Made by a program: the position numbers and the translations under genes
Shown: in pieces, positions 15,058-23,384 of the stretch
Numbering within the stretch: the first letter of the stretch is position 1
How the letters are laid out: each line of letters begins with the position of its first letter
DNA from: Aestuariimicrobium ganziense
Lineage (GTDB): Bacteria > Actinomycetota > Actinomycetes > Propionibacteriales > Propionibacteriaceae
Reading direction: 5' to 3'
DNA length: 64,000 nucleotides
NCBI RefSeq assembly: GCF_015352975.1
Contig: NZ_JACYIZ010000001.1
Coordinates: forward strand, 372,001-436,000
The notes under the pieces: model-generated
What the model was told of the DNA's origin: nothing
Database searches by the model: none
What the model saw: only the letters and a program-made list of their open reading frames with translations

Positions 15058-17916
15058 TCAGCTGCAGCCGCTGGTCGAGCCGCAGCCCTCACAGACGTAG
15101 CAGGAGCCGGACGGGCGCATCTTCGTCCCGCAGGTGACGCACAGGGGGGCGTCGACCGCGTGCCCGGTCATCTTCTCCAGCAGCTCCGACGAGGTGTGCG
15201 GGGAGTTCTGGGTCTCCTCCACCCTGACCAGGGCCGGCTGCACCGGTCCGGCCTCGTCGATGCGCAGGTTGTCGGCGTCGTCGTTCTTGAGCTGCTCGGC
15301 CTCCGGCATCTGGGCTTCGTCCTCCTCAGACAGGTAGGTGCCGGTCTCGACGTAGCGGGCCCGTTCGGTGGCGGTGTAGATGCCCAGCTCGGCACGCTCG
15401 TCGAAGGACAGGTAGTCCAGGGCCAGGCGGCGGAAGATGTAGTCCATGATCGACTGCGCGATCCGCACGTCCGGGTCGTCGGTCATGCCGGCCGGCTCGA
15501 ACTTGAGGTTCGTGTACTTCTGCACGTAGGTCTCCAGCGGCACGCCGTACTGCAGGCCGATCGAGATCGCCAGCGAGAAGGCGTCCATCACGCCGGCCAG
15601 GGTCGAACCCTGCTTGCCGAGCTTGAGGAAGACCTCACCCAGGGCGCCGTCGTCGTAGGTGCCGGCGGTCAGGTAGCCCTCGGCCCCACCCACGGTGAAC
15701 GAGGTGGTGCGGCTGTTGCGACGCTTGGGCATCCGACGACGACGCGGACGGTACTCCGCCACCGGCGCGGGAGCAGGGGCAGCCTCGGCGGCCTTCTCCT
15801 CCTTCTTCTTGGCGTCCGAGAGCGGCTGGCCGACCTTGCAGTTGTCGCGGTAGACCGCGAGCGCCTTCAGACCGAGCTTCCAGCCCTGCATGTAGACGTC
15901 GGCGATCTCGTCGACGGTGGCCGACTCGGGCAGGTTGACCGTCTTCGAGATGGCGCCCGACAGGAACGGCTGGGTGGCCGCCATCATCCGCACGTGGCCC
16001 ATCGGCTTGATCGCACGAGCGCCCATCGCTGTGTCGAACACCTCGTAGTGGTCCATCCGCAGGCCGGGAGCGTCGATGACGTGGCCGTGCTCGGAGATGT
16101 ACTCCACGATCGCCTCAGCGGTCTCGGCCGGGTAGCCGAGGTTCTTCAGCGCCCGCGGGATGGTCTGGTTGACGATTTGCATCGAGCCGCCGCCGACCAG
16201 CTTCTTGAACTTGACCAGAGAGAAGTCGGGCTCGATGCCGGTGGTGTCGCAGTCCATCATGAAGCCGATGGTGCCGGTGGGTGCCAGCACCGAGGCCTGG
16301 GCGTTGCGGAAGCCGTTCTGGGCGCCCAGCTTGCCGACCTGGTCCCACTCGCGGGTGGCCACGGTCTGCACGTCACCGTCGAGCGAGCCGACAGTGCGCA
16401 GGTTGTCGTTGGCGACCTGGTGCTTGCGCATGACCCGCTGGTGGGCCTGCTCGTTGCGGGCGTAGCCGTTGTAGGGGCCCACGATCGCCGCGAGTTCGGC
16501 CGAGCGACGGTACGAGGTGCCGGTCATCAGCGAGGTGATCGCTGCGGCCAGCGCGCGTCCACCCTCGGAGTCGTAGCCCTTGCCGAGCGCCATCAGCAGG
16601 GCACCCAGGTTGGCGTAGCCGATGCCCAGCTGGCGGAAGTTGCGGGTGGTCTCACCGATCGACTCGGTCGGGAAGTCGGCGAAGCAGATCGAGATGTCCA
16701 TCGCGGTGATGATCAGCTCGACGGCCTTGACGAACTTGGCGACGTCGAAGGTGTCGGCGTCGGTGAGGAACTTCAGCAGGTTGAGGCTGGCCAGGTTGCA
16801 CGAGGAGTTGTCGAGGCTCATGTACTCCGAGCAGGGGTTCGACGCGGTGATCCGGCCGGTCTCGGGGTTGGTGTGCCAGGCGTTGATCGTGTCGTCGTAC
16901 TGGATGCCGGGATCGGCGCACTCCCAGGCGGCCTTGGCGATCTTGCCGAACAGTTCGCGGGCGTTGACCTCTTCGACCACCGAGCCGTCGCCGCGGGCGC
17001 GCAGGCCGAACAGGGCGTCCTCCTCGACCGCGGTCATGAACTCGTCGGAGACCCGCACCGAGTTGTTGGCGTTCTGGTACTGCACCGAGGTGATGTCCTT
17101 GCCACCCAGGTCCATGTCGAAGCCAGCGTCGCGCAGGGCGCGGATCTTGTCCTCCTCGCGCGCCTTGGTCTCGATGAACTCCTCGATGTCGGGGTGGTCG
17201 ACGTCGAGCACGACCATCTTGGCCGCACGGCGGGTGGCGCCACCGGACTTGATGGTGCCCGCCGAAGCGTCGGCGCCACGCATGAACGAGACCGGACCCG
17301 AGGCGGTGCCACCGCTGCTGAGCAGTTCCTTGGACGAGCGGATGCGCGAAAGGTTCAGGCCGGCGCCCGAGCCGCCCTTGAAGATGAAGCCCTCCTCCTT
17401 GTACCAGTTGAGGATCGAGTCCATCGAGTCGTCGACCGAGAGGATGAAGCAGGCGCTGACCTGCTGGGGGCTCTTGGTGCCGACGTTGAACCAGACCGGT
17501 GAGTTGAAGCTGAAGTACTGGTGCAGCAGCATCCAGGTGAGCTCGTGCTCGAAGACCTCGGCGTCGGCCTCGGTGGCGAAGTAACCGTGGTCCCAGCCGG
17601 CCCGCGCGTAGGTCTTGACCACGCGGTCGATCAGCTCACGCAGGCTCTTCTCGCGGGCCTCGGTGCCCAGCGCCCCACGGAAGTACTTGGTGGTGACGAT
17701 GGTCGAGGCGTTGAGGCTCCAGAAGTCGGGGAAGTCGACACCCTTCTGCTCGAAGACGTTCTCGCCGGTCTTCCAGTTGGTCTGGACGACATCGCGCTTT
17801 TCCCAGTTCACCTCGTCGTACGGGTGGACGCCCTCGGTGGTGAACACGCGCTCGATGGTGAGCCCGGACGGCTTCTTGCCCCCGGACTTCCTGGTGGCGC
17901 GGGTGGTCTCGGTCAT
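15058..17916 (-). CDS. nrdJ: Vitamin B12-dependent (class II) ribonucleoside-diphosphate reductase
   Basis: Reduces ribonucleotides to deoxyribonucleotides with adenosylcobalamin as radical source, so it works with or without oxygen. The 952-residue product shows the radical-enzyme core: SFNSPVWFNVG, the first redox cysteine in SACFILSVDDSMDS, GGSGAGLNLS, NPCSEYMSLDNSSCNLASL with the NPCSE catalytic Cys and Glu, and LAPTGTIGFMMDCDTTG. A lysine/arginine-rich linker near residue 720 precedes the C-terminal TSCPavL-like domain. The end, CVTCGTKMRPSGSCYVCEGC, carries the cysteine pairs used for zinc binding and re-reduction. The ATG at 17916 was chosen because MTETTRATRKSGGKKPSG starts the usual N-terminus. 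It lies 58 bases after nrdR, evidently co-transcribed. No other reductase gene is in the window. Confidence 0.96.
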   Translation of the reverse strand: MTETTRATRKSGGKKPSGLTIERVFTTEGVHPYDEVNWEKRDVVQTNWKTGENVFEQKGVDFPDFWSLNASTIVTTKYFRGALGTEAREKSLRELIDRVVKTYARAGWDHGYFATEADAEVFEHELTWMLLHQYFSFNSPVWFNVGTKSPQQVSACFILSVDDSMDSILNWYKEEGFIFKGGSGAGLNLSRIRSSKELLSSGGTASGPVSFMRGADASAGTIKSGGATRRAAKMVVLDVDHPDIEEFIETKAREEDKIRALRDAGFDMDLGGKDITSVQYQNANNSVRVSDEFMTAVEEDALFGLRARGDGSVVEEVNARELFGKIAKAAWECADPGIQYDDTINAWHTNPETGRITASNPCSEYMSLDNSSCNLASLNLLKFLTDADTFDVAKFVKAVELIITAMDISICFADFPTESIGETTRNFRQLGIGYANLGALLMALGKGYDSEGGRALAAAITSLMTGTSYRRSAELAAIVGPYNGYARNEQAHQRVMRKHQVANDNLRTVGSLDGDVQTVATREWDQVGKLGAQNGFRNAQASVLAPTGTIGFMMDCDTTGIEPDFSLVKFKKLVGGGSMQIVNQTIPRALKNLGYPAETAEAIVEYISEHGHVIDAPGLRMDHYEVFDTAMGARAIKPMGHVRMMAATQPFLSGAISKTVNLPESATVDEIADVYMQGWKLGLKALAVYRDNCKVGQPLSDAKKKEEKAAEAAPAPAPVAEYRPRRRRMPKRRNSRTTSFTVGGAEGYLTAGTYDDGALGEVFLKLGKQGSTLAGVMDAFSLAISIGLQYGVPLETYVQKYTNLKFEPAGMTDDPDVRIAQSIMDYIFRRLALDYLSFDERAELGIYTATERARYVETGTYLSEEDEAQMPEAEQLKNDDADNLRIDEAGPVQPALVRVEETQNSPHTSSELLEKMTGHAVDAPLCVTCGTKMRPSGSCYVCEGCGSTSGCS

Positions 17917-17974
17917 GGTGGCCCTCTCTGGCTCTCTTCTGGGACGGGTGGTGGCTGTGATGGTGACAGGCCGG

Positions 17975-18457
17975 TCAGACAGTGACTGGCGTGTCGGCGG
18001 TGGAACTGGGGCCGGACGGCGACTGCATCCGGGCGATCTCGGTGACGAAGTCGTCGACCGAGGTGAAGTGGCGGTACACGCTGGCGAAGCGCAGGTAGGC
18101 GATCGGGTCGAGTTCTGCGAGCGGGCCAAGGATCGCCACGCCCACGTCCTGGGCGGGCACCTCGGACTGGCCCGAGGCGCGCAGGGCGTCCTCGACCTGT
18201 TGGCCCAACTTGGCCAGGTCGGCATCCGAGACCGGACGACCGGTGCACGCCTTGCGCACTCCGGCGACGACCTTGTCACGACTGAACGGCTCGATCACGC
18301 CGGACTTCTTCACCACGACCAACTGCATCTGCTCCAGAGTGGTGAAGCGGCGTTCGCAGGCCGGGCACTGGCGGCGACGGCGCACGCTCGAGCCGTCCTC
18401 GGCGACACGCGAGTCGAGCACGCGGGAGTCGCAGTGGCGGCAGTACGGGCAGTGCAC
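17975..18457 (-). CDS. nrdR: Transcriptional repressor NrdR
   Basis: Global repressor of ribonucleotide reductase genes that senses ATP and dATP. The 160-residue protein has an N-terminal zinc ribbon with CPYC (residues 3-6) and CPAC (31-34), then the ATP-cone: [24 protein letters not shown] and the C-terminal [18 protein letters not shown] typical of NrdR. A Thr/Pro/Ser tail of about 15 residues follows. It stands directly upstream of nrdJ in the same direction. A palindromic NrdR-like box lies in the upstream region, so the operon is probably autoregulated. Confidence 0.96.
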   Translation of the reverse strand: MHCPYCRHCDSRVLDSRVAEDGSSVRRRRQCPACERRFTTLEQMQLVVVKKSGVIEPFSRDKVVAGVRKACTGRPVSDADLAKLGQQVEDALRASGQSEVPAQDVGVAILGPLAELDPIAYLRFASVYRHFTSVDDFVTEIARMQSPSGPSSTADTPVTV

Positions 18458-18495
18458 GACGGACTCCTCTCAGCGACGCTGCAGCGGTGGTTGCG

Positions 18496-18577
18496 TGTGG
18501 ATTGGCCTGTGGACAGGATGTGGAGAACAACCACAACCTGTGGACGAACCACAACGGTGTAACTACTAGATGTAGGG
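18496..18577 (-). promoter_or_regulatory. nrdR-nrdJ control region: TGTGGA repeats and NrdR-like box
   Basis: TGTGGA occurs at 18496, 18508, 18519 and 18539 (steps 12, 11 and 20 bp), with AACCACAAC in the opposite sense at 18529-18537 and 18547-18555. TGTGGACA and TGTGGATT resemble the reverse of the DnaA box TTGTCCACA. Beyond them CTAC-N5-GTAG at 18563-18575 resembles the NrdR box. DnaA and NrdR both regulate nrd genes in E. coli; action here is inferred. Confidence 0.5.
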
Positions 18578-18635
18578 AGACTAGGCCGACATCATCACAA
18601 GGTCAAGCAGCGGCGCGAAAGACACGCCCAGATGC

Positions 18636-19073
18636 TCACACGAGGTTGCGAGCCACGGTCCAGACCACGCCGACGACCCCGATCACCCAGTACAGGCGAC
18701 GCTGGCTGAACCCTCCCCAAGGGCGCAGCGGCCGCCAGGCCGGACCACCCAGCGCCTCGACCACCCAGAACACCGCGCAGACCGCCATCACCACGAACCC
18801 GACCAGCACGACCGGGTTCCAAGCCCAGGCCGCGGCCAGGTCACCGCGCACCAGCGAGGCACCCATGCGGGTGGAGCCACACAGCGGGCACCACAGGCCA
18901 GTCATCGCCCGAAACGGGCACGGCACGCCCCAACCCGTGGCGACGTTGACCACAGCCATCGCTGCGCCCACGCCGGCGAGGCCGGCCAACGACGCCAGCG
19001 CCTGCCGTGGGTCGAAGGACGACTCGAGCGTGATCACCGTGCAAGTATGGCGCGGCGGTAGCCCCTTGACCAC
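18636..19073 (-). CDS. DUF2752 small membrane protein
   Basis: A 145-residue membrane protein with three hydrophobic helices at about residues 27-50, 85-108 and 122-140. The diagnostic DUF2752 segment is VPCPFRAMTGLWCPLCGSTRMGASLVRG-like (residues about 50-75; CPF, WCPLCGSTR), whose paired cysteines could bind metal or form disulfides. The function of the family is unknown; it is widespread in actinobacteria and bacteroidetes. The GTG at 19073 has GAGGAAG 7 bases upstream; an internal GTG at 19037 is an alternative that would remove 12 residues. It is divergent from the RDD-family gene, the two starts being 40 bases apart. Confidence 0.8.
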   Translation of the reverse strand: MVKGLPPRHTCTVITLESSFDPRQALASLAGLAGVGAAMAVVNVATGWGVPCPFRAMTGLWCPLCGSTRMGASLVRGDLAAAWAWNPVVLVGFVVMAVCAVFWVVEALGGPAWRPLRPWGGFSQRRLYWVIGVVGVVWTVARNLV

Positions 19074-19112
19074 CTATCATCTTCCTCGACGTCACCAGAG
19101 AGGAACGCGTAC

Positions 19113-19814
19113 GTGACCAACGACAACTGGAACAACCAGAACCAGCCACAAGGTGGTTGGGACCCCAACCAGCAGCAGCCCGGCTGGGACCCGAACCAGC
19201 AGCAGCCCGGCTGGGACCCGAACCAGCAGCAGCCCGGACAGCCCGGTCAGCCCCAGCAGGGCTGGGACCAGCCCCAGGCCAGCAACTACAACCCCGCGAC
19301 CCAGGGTTGGGACCCCAACGCTGCTGCCTACGGCGCTGGCTACGGCGCTCCGGCCGCCCCCTTGGCGAGCTGGGGCAAGCGCGCCCTCGGCTGGCTGATC
19401 GACTGGCTGGTGCCGAGCCTGATCATTGGCACGATCATCAGCAGCGCCTTCCCGCAGGACGTCACCGCGACCACCACTGCCGACTCGGTCGACCTGGGCA
19501 TCTCGGGCACCGGCTCCCTAGTCCAGATCCTGCTGTGGCTCGCCCTGTTCGCAGCCTGGTCGTTCCTCGCCTCGAAGGATGGACAGACCCCCGGCCGCAA
19601 GGTCGCCAAGACCCAGCTGCTGGACGAGAACATGCGTCCGGTGAGCCTGGGCAAGGGACTCGGCCGCTACATCGTCCAGTACCTGCTCGCGATCCCCTGT
19701 GGCCTCACCTGGTGGTTCCCGCTGTGGGACAAGCAGCGCCAGACCCTGGCCGACAAGATCATGAACACCAAGGTCTACGACATCAGCCAGACCGGCCCGG
19801 TCAACCGCGCCTGA
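19113..19814 (+). CDS. RDD-family membrane protein with repetitive Gln/Pro/Asn-rich N-terminus
   Basis: A 233-residue protein. Residues 1-85 are a low-complexity cytosolic tail with three exact GWDPNQQQP repeats. Residues 88-225 form an RDD domain: ASWGKRALGWLIDWLVPSLI gives the R and D positions of helix one, helix two is LVQILLWLALFAAWSFLA, DGQTPGRKVAKTQLLD is the conserved loop, and helix three is YIVQYLLAIPCGLTWWFPLW. RDD proteins are small membrane proteins of uncertain role, some proposed as Na+/H+ antiporters. The start is GTG with GAGAGGAA upstream. It is followed by a strong UUCG hairpin terminator, so it is monocistronic. Confidence 0.88.
   Translation: MTNDNWNNQNQPQGGWDPNQQQPGWDPNQQQPGWDPNQQQPGQPGQPQQGWDQPQASNYNPATQGWDPNAAAYGAGYGAPAAPLASWGKRALGWLIDWLVPSLIIGTIISSAFPQDVTATTTADSVDLGISGTGSLVQILLWLALFAAWSFLASKDGQTPGRKVAKTQLLDENMRPVSLGKGLGRYIVQYLLAIPCGLTWWFPLWDKQRQTLADKIMNTKVYDISQTGPVNRA
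19155..19235 (+). repeat. Three tandem 27-bp repeats coding for GWDPNQQQP
   Basis: Units at 19155-19181, 19182-19208 and 19209-19235. The second and third are identical and the first differs at two third-codon positions. In-frame 27-base repeats can expand or contract by slippage, changing tail length of the RDD protein without disrupting it. Confidence 0.9.
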
Positions 19815-19834
19815 TCGTCACCGATCCCACTCGG

Positions 19835-19860
19835 AGGGCGCCAGCTTCGGCTGGCGCCCT
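19835..19860 (+). terminator. Rho-independent terminator after the RDD gene
   Basis: Perfect 11-bp stem AGGGCGCCAGC/GCTGGCGCCCT closed by the stable TTCG tetraloop, 20 bases after the stop. It is followed by TCGTCG rather than a T-run, as usual in this GC-rich genome. It can also terminate leftward reading from the opposite side. Confidence 0.85.
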
Positions 19861-19886
19861 TCGTCGTGCGTGGGCGCGCCAAGGCC

Positions 19887-20222
19887 TCAGCCCAGGGGTG
19901 CGTTGCTGAAGCCGAGGAAGGCCCAGACCACCATCGAGACCAGGAACAGGGCGGCAGCGGCGCTCAACGAGACCATGGCGGCGTAGCCGCGCTCGGTCCA
20001 CTGCCAGCCACCGGCCACCACGCGACGACGGGCCGGCACCTGCACCTGGCAGGCGCGGGCGTGTGCAGAGCTGCCCGCCAGTCCTCTGCCGAAGGAGAGG
20101 TCGGCCGGGGCCAGAAGGCCAGCTGGTCGGGCTTGGGGCCGGCGGTGGTCGTCACGACGGACGCGACGAGACGGACGAGTGGTCGGCGCGGACTGCCGAC
20201 GCTGAAGGGCGGTCGTGCTCAT
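19887..20222 (-). CDS. Putative SOS-induced single-pass membrane protein divergent from lexA (ChiZ/DivS position)
   Basis: A 111-residue protein of unrecognised family. Residues 1-75 are Arg-rich and unstructured-looking (RRVRRDDHRRPQARPAGLLA). A single hydrophobic helix, YAAMVSLSAAAALFLVSMVV, occupies about 80-102 and ends shortly after. It is divergent from lexA, exactly where mycobacteria carry ChiZ (Rv2719c) and corynebacteria carry DivS, the LexA-controlled cell-division inhibitors. Three LexA boxes lie in the shared region, one 58 bases from this start. The start has AGGAGG 8 bases upstream. Unlike ChiZ, no LysM domain is present. Role as an SOS division inhibitor is inferred from position and regulation, not from homology I can see. 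Confidence 0.72.
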   Translation of the reverse strand: MSTTALQRRQSAPTTRPSRRVRRDDHRRPQARPAGLLAPADLSFGRGLAGSSAHARACQVQVPARRRVVAGGWQWTERGYAAMVSLSAAAALFLVSMVVWAFLGFSNAPLG

Positions 20223-20279
20223 GGTGTGCCTCCTGCGGCGTGTTGGTCTCGACCCGGGCCACTCGGCGAGTGGACCATC

Positions 20280-20295
20280 TCGAACGTCTGTTCGA
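20280..20295. promoter_or_regulatory. LexA box 1 (perfect)
   Basis: TCGAACGTCTGTTCGA matches the actinobacterial SOS consensus TCGAAC-N4-GTTCGA without mismatch. It lies 58 bases upstream of the small membrane protein gene and most likely controls it. Confidence 0.95.
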
Positions 20296-20326
20296 AAGGC
20301 CAGCCTAGGACGTCGGCGGCAACCTT

Positions 20327-20342
20327 TCAAACACCCGTTCGA
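20327..20342. promoter_or_regulatory. LexA box 2 (one mismatch)
   Basis: TCAAACACCCGTTCGA differs from the consensus at the third base only. It lies midway in the lexA divergent region, 47 bp from box 1 start to start. Confidence 0.75.
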
Positions 20343-20451
20343 ATGGCGTGTCGCGGACCCCGGAAAGGGGCCGCTCTTCGGCCATGACGAGAGTCCACCA
20401 GCAGGCTCTGACAATTTCCGCGCAGGCCATTGGGACGAGTTTCGCGACACG

Positions 20452-20492
20452 TCGAACAGATGTTTGAATAGCCGGTCGCACTCCCCTACCGT
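20452..20492 (+). promoter_or_regulatory. lexA promoter with overlapping LexA box 3
   Basis: TCGAACAGATGTTTGA at 20452-20467 (one mismatch) overlaps a -35 TTGAAT at 20464-20469. The -10 TACCGT at 20487-20492 follows after 17 bp, and the ATG comes 6 bases later, implying a leaderless lexA mRNA. LexA bound here would block the -35, giving classic autorepression. Confidence 0.88.
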
Positions 20493-20498
20493 GACCTC

Positions 20499-21314
20499 AT
20501 GGCCACCAACTCCAAGACCCCGGGCAGGAAGCCGCGGCGTCGCACGCTGACCCCGAGCGACCATCCCAAGCGGCGCGTCGGTCGTCCGACCAACCAGGAG
20601 GTGGCAGCCGAACTCGGGGCACTGCCCGACGGCCCTGCCGACGCCCACGGGCTCACGCCGCGCCAGCGGCTGATCCTCGAGGTCATCCGCGACGTGGTCA
20701 AGACCCGTGGCTACCCGCCGAGCATCCGCGAGGTCGGTGAGTTCGTCGGTCTTGCCTCGACCTCATCGGTCTCGCACCAGTTGCGCGCACTCGAGGCCAA
20801 GGGCTTCATCCGGCGCGACCCCAATCGTCCGCGCGCCCTCGAGGTGCACCTTCCCGACGAGCCGGCCCGCAAGACGCCCAGCCGTCGCAACCAGGTGCCC
20901 GACGACATCGACCCCACCGGCATCGGCGACAGCTTCCCGACCGCGGTCAACGTGCCGGTGGTCGGCCGGATCGCGGCTGGTGGCCCGATCCTGGCCGAGG
21001 AGCAGGTCGAGGACGTGTTCCCGCTGCCGCGTCAGTTGGTCGGCGAGGGCACGCTGTTCCTGCTCGAGGTGCGTGGCGACTCGATGATCGAGGCGGCCAT
21101 CTGTGACGGCGACTGGGTGGTCGTGCGCCAGCAGCAGACCGCAGTCAACGGCGACATCGTGGCGGCACTGCTCGACCACGAGGCCACGGTGAAGACCTTC
21201 AAGCGCACCGGTGACCAGGTCTGGCTGCTGCCCCACAACCCCGACTACGACCCCATCGACGGCAACCACGCCTCGATCCTGGGCAAGGTCGTCGCGGTGA
21301 TGCGCAAGGTCTGA
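20499..21314 (+). CDS. lexA: SOS repressor LexA
   Basis: Repressor of the DNA-damage regulon that self-cleaves on RecA filaments. The 271-residue protein has a winged-helix domain starting at residue 52 ([20 protein letters not shown], then [20 protein letters not shown]), the cleavage site AAG in GRIAAGGP (about residue 157), the catalytic Ser in [10 protein letters not shown] and Lys in ATVKTFKR. The first 51 residues form a basic extension with GRKPRRR and KRRVGRPTN, absent from typical 200-240-residue LexA proteins. The leaderless promoter supports the ATG at 20499, so the extension is probably real. The divergent neighbour and recA carry matching boxes. Confidence 0.97.
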   Translation: MATNSKTPGRKPRRRTLTPSDHPKRRVGRPTNQEVAAELGALPDGPADAHGLTPRQRLILEVIRDVVKTRGYPPSIREVGEFVGLASTSSVSHQLRALEAKGFIRRDPNRPRALEVHLPDEPARKTPSRRNQVPDDIDPTGIGDSFPTAVNVPVVGRIAAGGPILAEEQVEDVFPLPRQLVGEGTLFLLEVRGDSMIEAAICDGDWVVVRQQQTAVNGDIVAALLDHEATVKTFKRTGDQVWLLPHNPDYDPIDGNHASILGKVVAVMRKV

Positions 21315-21325
21315 CGGGTCACCCC

Positions 21326-23365
21326 TCAGGACTGGTCGCGCGCCTCCTGCAGACGCTTGAGGGCCTGCACCGCAGTCTCCCGGTCGGCGGTCATCCAGTA
21401 GTTGGGCATGCTTGCGCGCAGGAAACTGCCGTAGCGCGCCTTCACCAGACGAGGGTCGAGGATGGCCACCACCCCTCGGTCGGTGGAGCGACGAATCAGC
21501 CGGCCCGACCCCTGGGCGAGCAGCAACGCGGCGTGGCTGGCGGCCACCGCCATGAACCCGTTGCCCCCGGCCTCGGCCACCGCCTGCTGCCGGGCCTGCA
21601 TCAGCGGGTCGTCCGGGCGCGGGAAGGGGATCTTGTCGATGATCACCAACTCGCAGATGTCGCCGGGCACGTCGATCCCCTGCCACAGCGAGAGCGTGCC
21701 GAACAGCGAGGTCTCGGGCTCGCTGATGAACCTGCGGGTGAGTTCGGGCAGTTGGGCATCGCCCTGGCACAGGATGGTCATCTCGGGCAGCTGGGCCCGC
21801 ACGTGCCTGGCCGCGGCCTCGGCGTTGCGCTGCGAGGCGAACAGGCCCAGCGTGCGTCCCCCCGCCGCCCAGACCAACTCGGCGATCTCGGCGAGCACCA
21901 CCTCGTCCATGCCGTCACGGCTGGGGTTGGGCAGGTCGGCGGCCACGTAGAGGATGCCCTGACGGCGGTGGTCGAAGGGTGAGCCGACGTCGAGGCCCCG
22001 CCAGGCCATCTCGACGTCGTCATCGACCTGGGCGGGATCGTCGACCCGCTCGCTTCGGCGAAGCCCCACCTGCGCGGCCAGGTTCTCGAACTCCCCGCCC
22101 ACGGTCAGCGTGGCCGAGGTCAGCACCGCGGTGGCATTGCCCATCACCGCGTCGCGCATCAGTGCCGCCACCGACAGCGGCGCCACGTGCGCCCAGCGGC
22201 CGAACCGCTCCCGCTCACTGGTCCAGACCACGTCGGCAGGTTTCAGCGCGGCCATCCGTTCGGCGATGTCGAACAGTTCCTTGACCGCGGCCGCCGCCTG
22301 GGAGCGTTCCGCGTCCACCCCCTGCGCGGTCTCGTGCGTACCGCCCTTGGACGACATGGCGCTGAACGCCCGGCGGGTCACCTCGCGCACCGACTCGAAG
22401 GCGGCGGTCATCGTCCCCGGCTCGGTCACCCGGCCCAACGGTGCCGCCTCGAGCGCCTCGCGCAGCACGTCGGACGACTCGAGCAGGTCGACCCCGAGGT
22501 CGTCGTCCAGCCAGGTCAGCGCACGCCGGGCGACGCGCTCCAGCAGTTGCGGACTGAGTTCGTCGCTCGCGGCACCGGTGACCCTCGAGACCAGGTCGTG
22601 GGCCTCGTCGATGATCACCACGTCGTGCTCGGGCAGCGCGGTCTGGCCGTGCATGGCATCGATCGCCAGCAGGGCGTGGTTGGTGACCACCAGGTCGGCC
22701 TGTCGCGCACGGTCGCGGGACGCCTCGACCAGGCACTCGCTGCCATAGGGGCAGCGCTGCACACCCAGGCACTCGCGCACCGGCATCGAGACCTGCTCCC
22801 ACGCCCGGGGCTGGTGGGCGGGGGCATCGTCGCGGTCGCCGACCAGACCGTCGGTGGCCTGCTGCTCGGCCCACTCCCGCAGCATCACCACCTCAGCGCC
22901 CAGCAGCGACTCCGGGGTGCCCTTCTTCGCCTTGGTGGCCTCGACCACCTCACTGCCGCCCAGCAACGCCGACTGGGCCTCGTCGCCGGCGCCGTCGCGC
23001 ACCTTGAGCAGGCAGGCGTAGTTGGTGCGGCCCTTGAGGATCTCGGTGCGCGGCTGCTTGCCCAGCACCTTCTCGGCCGCGGCCAGGGCGGTGGGAATGT
23101 CCTTCTTGGCCAACTGTGCCTGCAGCGCCAGGGTCGCGGTGGCGATCACCACCCGCTCGCCGCTGCTGGCACAGTGCACCAGTGCCGGAGCCAGGTAGCC
23201 CAGCGACTTGCCGGTGCCGGTGCCGGCTTGGATCAGGGTGTGCACGCCGGTGGTGAAGGCCTCGGCGACCGCGTCGGCCATCGCCACCTGGCCCTCGCGG
23301 GTGGCCCCGCCGAGCTCGCCCACGGCTGCAGCGAGCAGGTCGCGGTGCTGGGAGGAGGCGGTCAC
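21326..23365 (-). CDS. dinG: DinG-family ATP-dependent DNA helicase
   Basis: XPD/DinG-type 5'-3' helicase acting on D-loops, R-loops or stalled forks. The 679-residue protein has Walker A AGTGTGKSLGYLAP (about residue 48), four candidate Fe-S cysteines (ACLLKV region and RECLGVQRCPYGSECLV), the DEAH box VVIIDEAHDLVSRV, and C-terminal motifs GTLSLWQGIDVPG and QGSGRLIRR. I start it at GTG 23365, not 23374, because TACAGT at 23373-23378 with a 7-base gap looks like a leaderless -10. It lies 19 bases after hflX on the same strand and converges with lexA across 11 bases. No LexA box is seen for it, unlike E. coli dinG. Confidence 0.92.
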   Translation of the reverse strand: MTASSQHRDLLAAAVGELGGATREGQVAMADAVAEAFTTGVHTLIQAGTGTGKSLGYLAPALVHCASSGERVVIATATLALQAQLAKKDIPTALAAAEKVLGKQPRTEILKGRTNYACLLKVRDGAGDEAQSALLGGSEVVEATKAKKGTPESLLGAEVVMLREWAEQQATDGLVGDRDDAPAHQPRAWEQVSMPVRECLGVQRCPYGSECLVEASRDRARQADLVVTNHALLAIDAMHGQTALPEHDVVIIDEAHDLVSRVTGAASDELSPQLLERVARRALTWLDDDLGVDLLESSDVLREALEAAPLGRVTEPGTMTAAFESVREVTRRAFSAMSSKGGTHETAQGVDAERSQAAAAVKELFDIAERMAALKPADVVWTSERERFGRWAHVAPLSVAALMRDAVMGNATAVLTSATLTVGGEFENLAAQVGLRRSERVDDPAQVDDDVEMAWRGLDVGSPFDHRRQGILYVAADLPNPSRDGMDEVVLAEIAELVWAAGGRTLGLFASQRNAEAAARHVRAQLPEMTILCQGDAQLPELTRRFISEPETSLFGTLSLWQGIDVPGDICELVIIDKIPFPRPDDPLMQARQQAVAEAGGNGFMAVAASHAALLLAQGSGRLIRRSTDRGVVAILDPRLVKARYGSFLRASMPNYWMTADRETAVQALKRLQEARDQS

Positions 23366-23384
23366 CCGCCACACTGTAGCCCGG

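Noticed and set aside
15160..17502. 780-codon plus-strand frame opposite nrdJ
   Set aside because: Valine/glycine/histidine-rich nonsense composition and fully contained in nrdJ, whose motifs are unambiguous.
19155..19235. Possible CRISPR-like repeats
   Set aside because: They are adjacent 27-base coding repeats without spacers inside the RDD gene.
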